DNA from: DASRAP01 sp964503275
Lineage (GTDB): Bacteria; Gemmatimonadota; Gemmatimonadetes; Gemmatimonadales; Gemmatimonadaceae
Length of the DNA stretch: 6,373 bases
Direction of reading: 5' to 3'
Assembly: GCA_964503275.1 (NCBI GenBank)
Contig: CAZCZO010000046.1
Span: 1-6,373 of the forward strand
A program made the translations under genes and the position numbers. This document shows positions 5,764 through 6,373 of the stretch, in pieces. The stretch's first letter is position 1. The number at the start of each line of letters is the position of its first letter. The notes below the pieces were generated by a model that did no database searches, was not told the origin of the DNA, and saw only the letters and a program-made list of their open reading frames with translations.

Positions 5764-6373
5764 TCAGTCCTCCTGCATCTCGACGCGCAGCGAGGGGCGG
5801 CGGCGTCCTTCGGGGTCGAGCACGGTGACGTGGATCGCGCTCGTCGGGCAATGGTGCACGAAGTCGCCTTCGGCGCGTGACCACTCGAAGGTCCCCTCCC
5901 GGACGACGGCCTTGCCGTCCTCATCCATCTGCATGTACTGGGGCGCGAGGGTGGCGCAGAGGCCGCAGCCCACGCAGGCGGGCCGGTCCACGGTGAGTTC
6001 GATGCGCCGCCGGGGATACACGCCGCGCCCCACGTGCAGCGCGTCGCCGACGCGGTCGAGGGCGTCCACGGCGGCCGCGTAACCCGCCTCGATCACCTCG
6101 CGCGTGCGGCGGAACGAGAACCACGGGAAGTACCAGGTGGCCGGACGCACGAGGAGCATCGGCGGACGCCCCCACTGCCGCAGTTGCTCCTGCGCGAGCG
6201 TGTGCATCATGATCTGCGCCGCGCGCTGGTAGGTCATGGCGAAGCCCTTGCGGTCCACGTTGCGCGACACGGCCAGCGACGCGCTCCCGACATCCACGGC
6301 GATGACCGCATCCACGTCCATGCTCGCGACGCGCACGGGCAGGTTGTCGAGTACGGATCCATCGGCGCAGAGG
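5764..6373 (-). CDS. Patatin-like phospholipase with C-terminal 4Fe-4S ferredoxin domain, runs off the right edge
   Basis: The last 202 codons and the TGA stop are visible; reading stays open to the window edge, and the GTG at 6336 is internal rather than a start. Visible residues 3-12 (ADGSVLDNLP) match the patatin motif around the catalytic Asp of the Ser-Asp dyad, usually DGG or DGA but DGS here; VDAVIAVDVG follows as in bacterial patatins (serine lipid acyl hydrolases). The nucleophile Ser and oxyanion region lie outside the window. The patatin part continues to about residue 112 (EAGYAAAVDALDR). Then comes a ferredoxin domain: CVGCGLC (133-139) with Cys 133, 136 and 139, a gap of 35 residues, and HHCPTSAI with Cys 175. 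This is the ligand pattern of a single-cluster ferredoxin. The two parts are in one uninterrupted frame with no start-like site between them, so it is a true fusion as written. The patatin end is convincing and the ferredoxin certain; the role of the pairing is unknown. Confidence 0.85.
   Translation of the reverse strand, partial: LCADGSVLDNLPVRVASMDVDAVIAVDVGSASLAVSRNVDRKGFAMTYQRAAQIMMHTLAQEQLRQWGRPPMLLVRPATWYFPWFSFRRTREVIEAGYAAAVDALDRVGDALHVGRGVYPRRRIELTVDRPACVGCGLCATLAPQYMQMDEDGKAVVREGTFEWSRAEGDFVHHCPTSAIHVTVLDPEGRRRPSLRVEMQED

Noticed and set aside
6334..6336. GTG as the start of a short ferredoxin-containing gene
   Set aside because: The frame stays open upstream to the edge and encodes the patatin ADGSVLDNLP motif, so this codon is internal.

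Overview
This is a very GC-rich bacterial window (GC third positions dominate; I did not compute a percentage). Start contexts include GTG starts in 4-base overlaps and mostly weak Shine-Dalgarno signals. The gene content fits an environmental Gram-negative-type bacterium. Gemmatimonadota or a similar high-GC phylum is my guess, but no ribosomal or other phylogenetic marker is present, so placement is weak.

Layout: (1) Bases 1-1012, minus strand, hold the N-terminal 337 codons of an AcnA/IRP1-type aconitase that runs off the left edge. (2) Bases 1013-1282 form a divergent intergenic region with several perfect inverted repeats and an imperfect ~30-bp duplication. (3) Bases 1283-5678, plus strand, are a tightly packed four-gene run. 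It starts with a secreted CotH-kinase-family protein carrying an EF-hand and two Gly/Pro/Met-rich tracts. Next come a VTC-domain (polyphosphate polymerase-like) protein, a five-helix DUF4956 membrane protein, and an acetyl-CoA hydrolase/CoA-transferase. Gene junctions are a 4-base overlap, a 9-base gap and a 4-base overlap, so they are almost surely co-transcribed and partly translationally coupled. (4) Bases 5656-5763 contain three 25-bp tandem units, each able to fold into a 6-bp hairpin, lying between convergent genes. (5) Bases 5764-6373, minus strand, hold the C-terminal part of a patatin-like phospholipase fused to a single-cluster 4Fe-4S ferredoxin domain; it runs off the right edge.

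How the genes may work together: VTC domains use ATP to build polyphosphate. In eukaryotic VTC the catalytic domain is physically linked to a membrane domain that passes the chain across the membrane. Here the VTC protein has no membrane segment but is followed at once by a small polytopic DUF4956 protein, a plausible membrane partner. The first gene adds an exported, CotH-type kinase. The three together look like a module joining cytoplasmic polyphosphate chemistry, a membrane component and an exported phosphotransferase-like protein. This functional link is inference; the gene order and domains are what the sequence shows. The CoA-transferase at the end is metabolic and its tie to the module is unclear.
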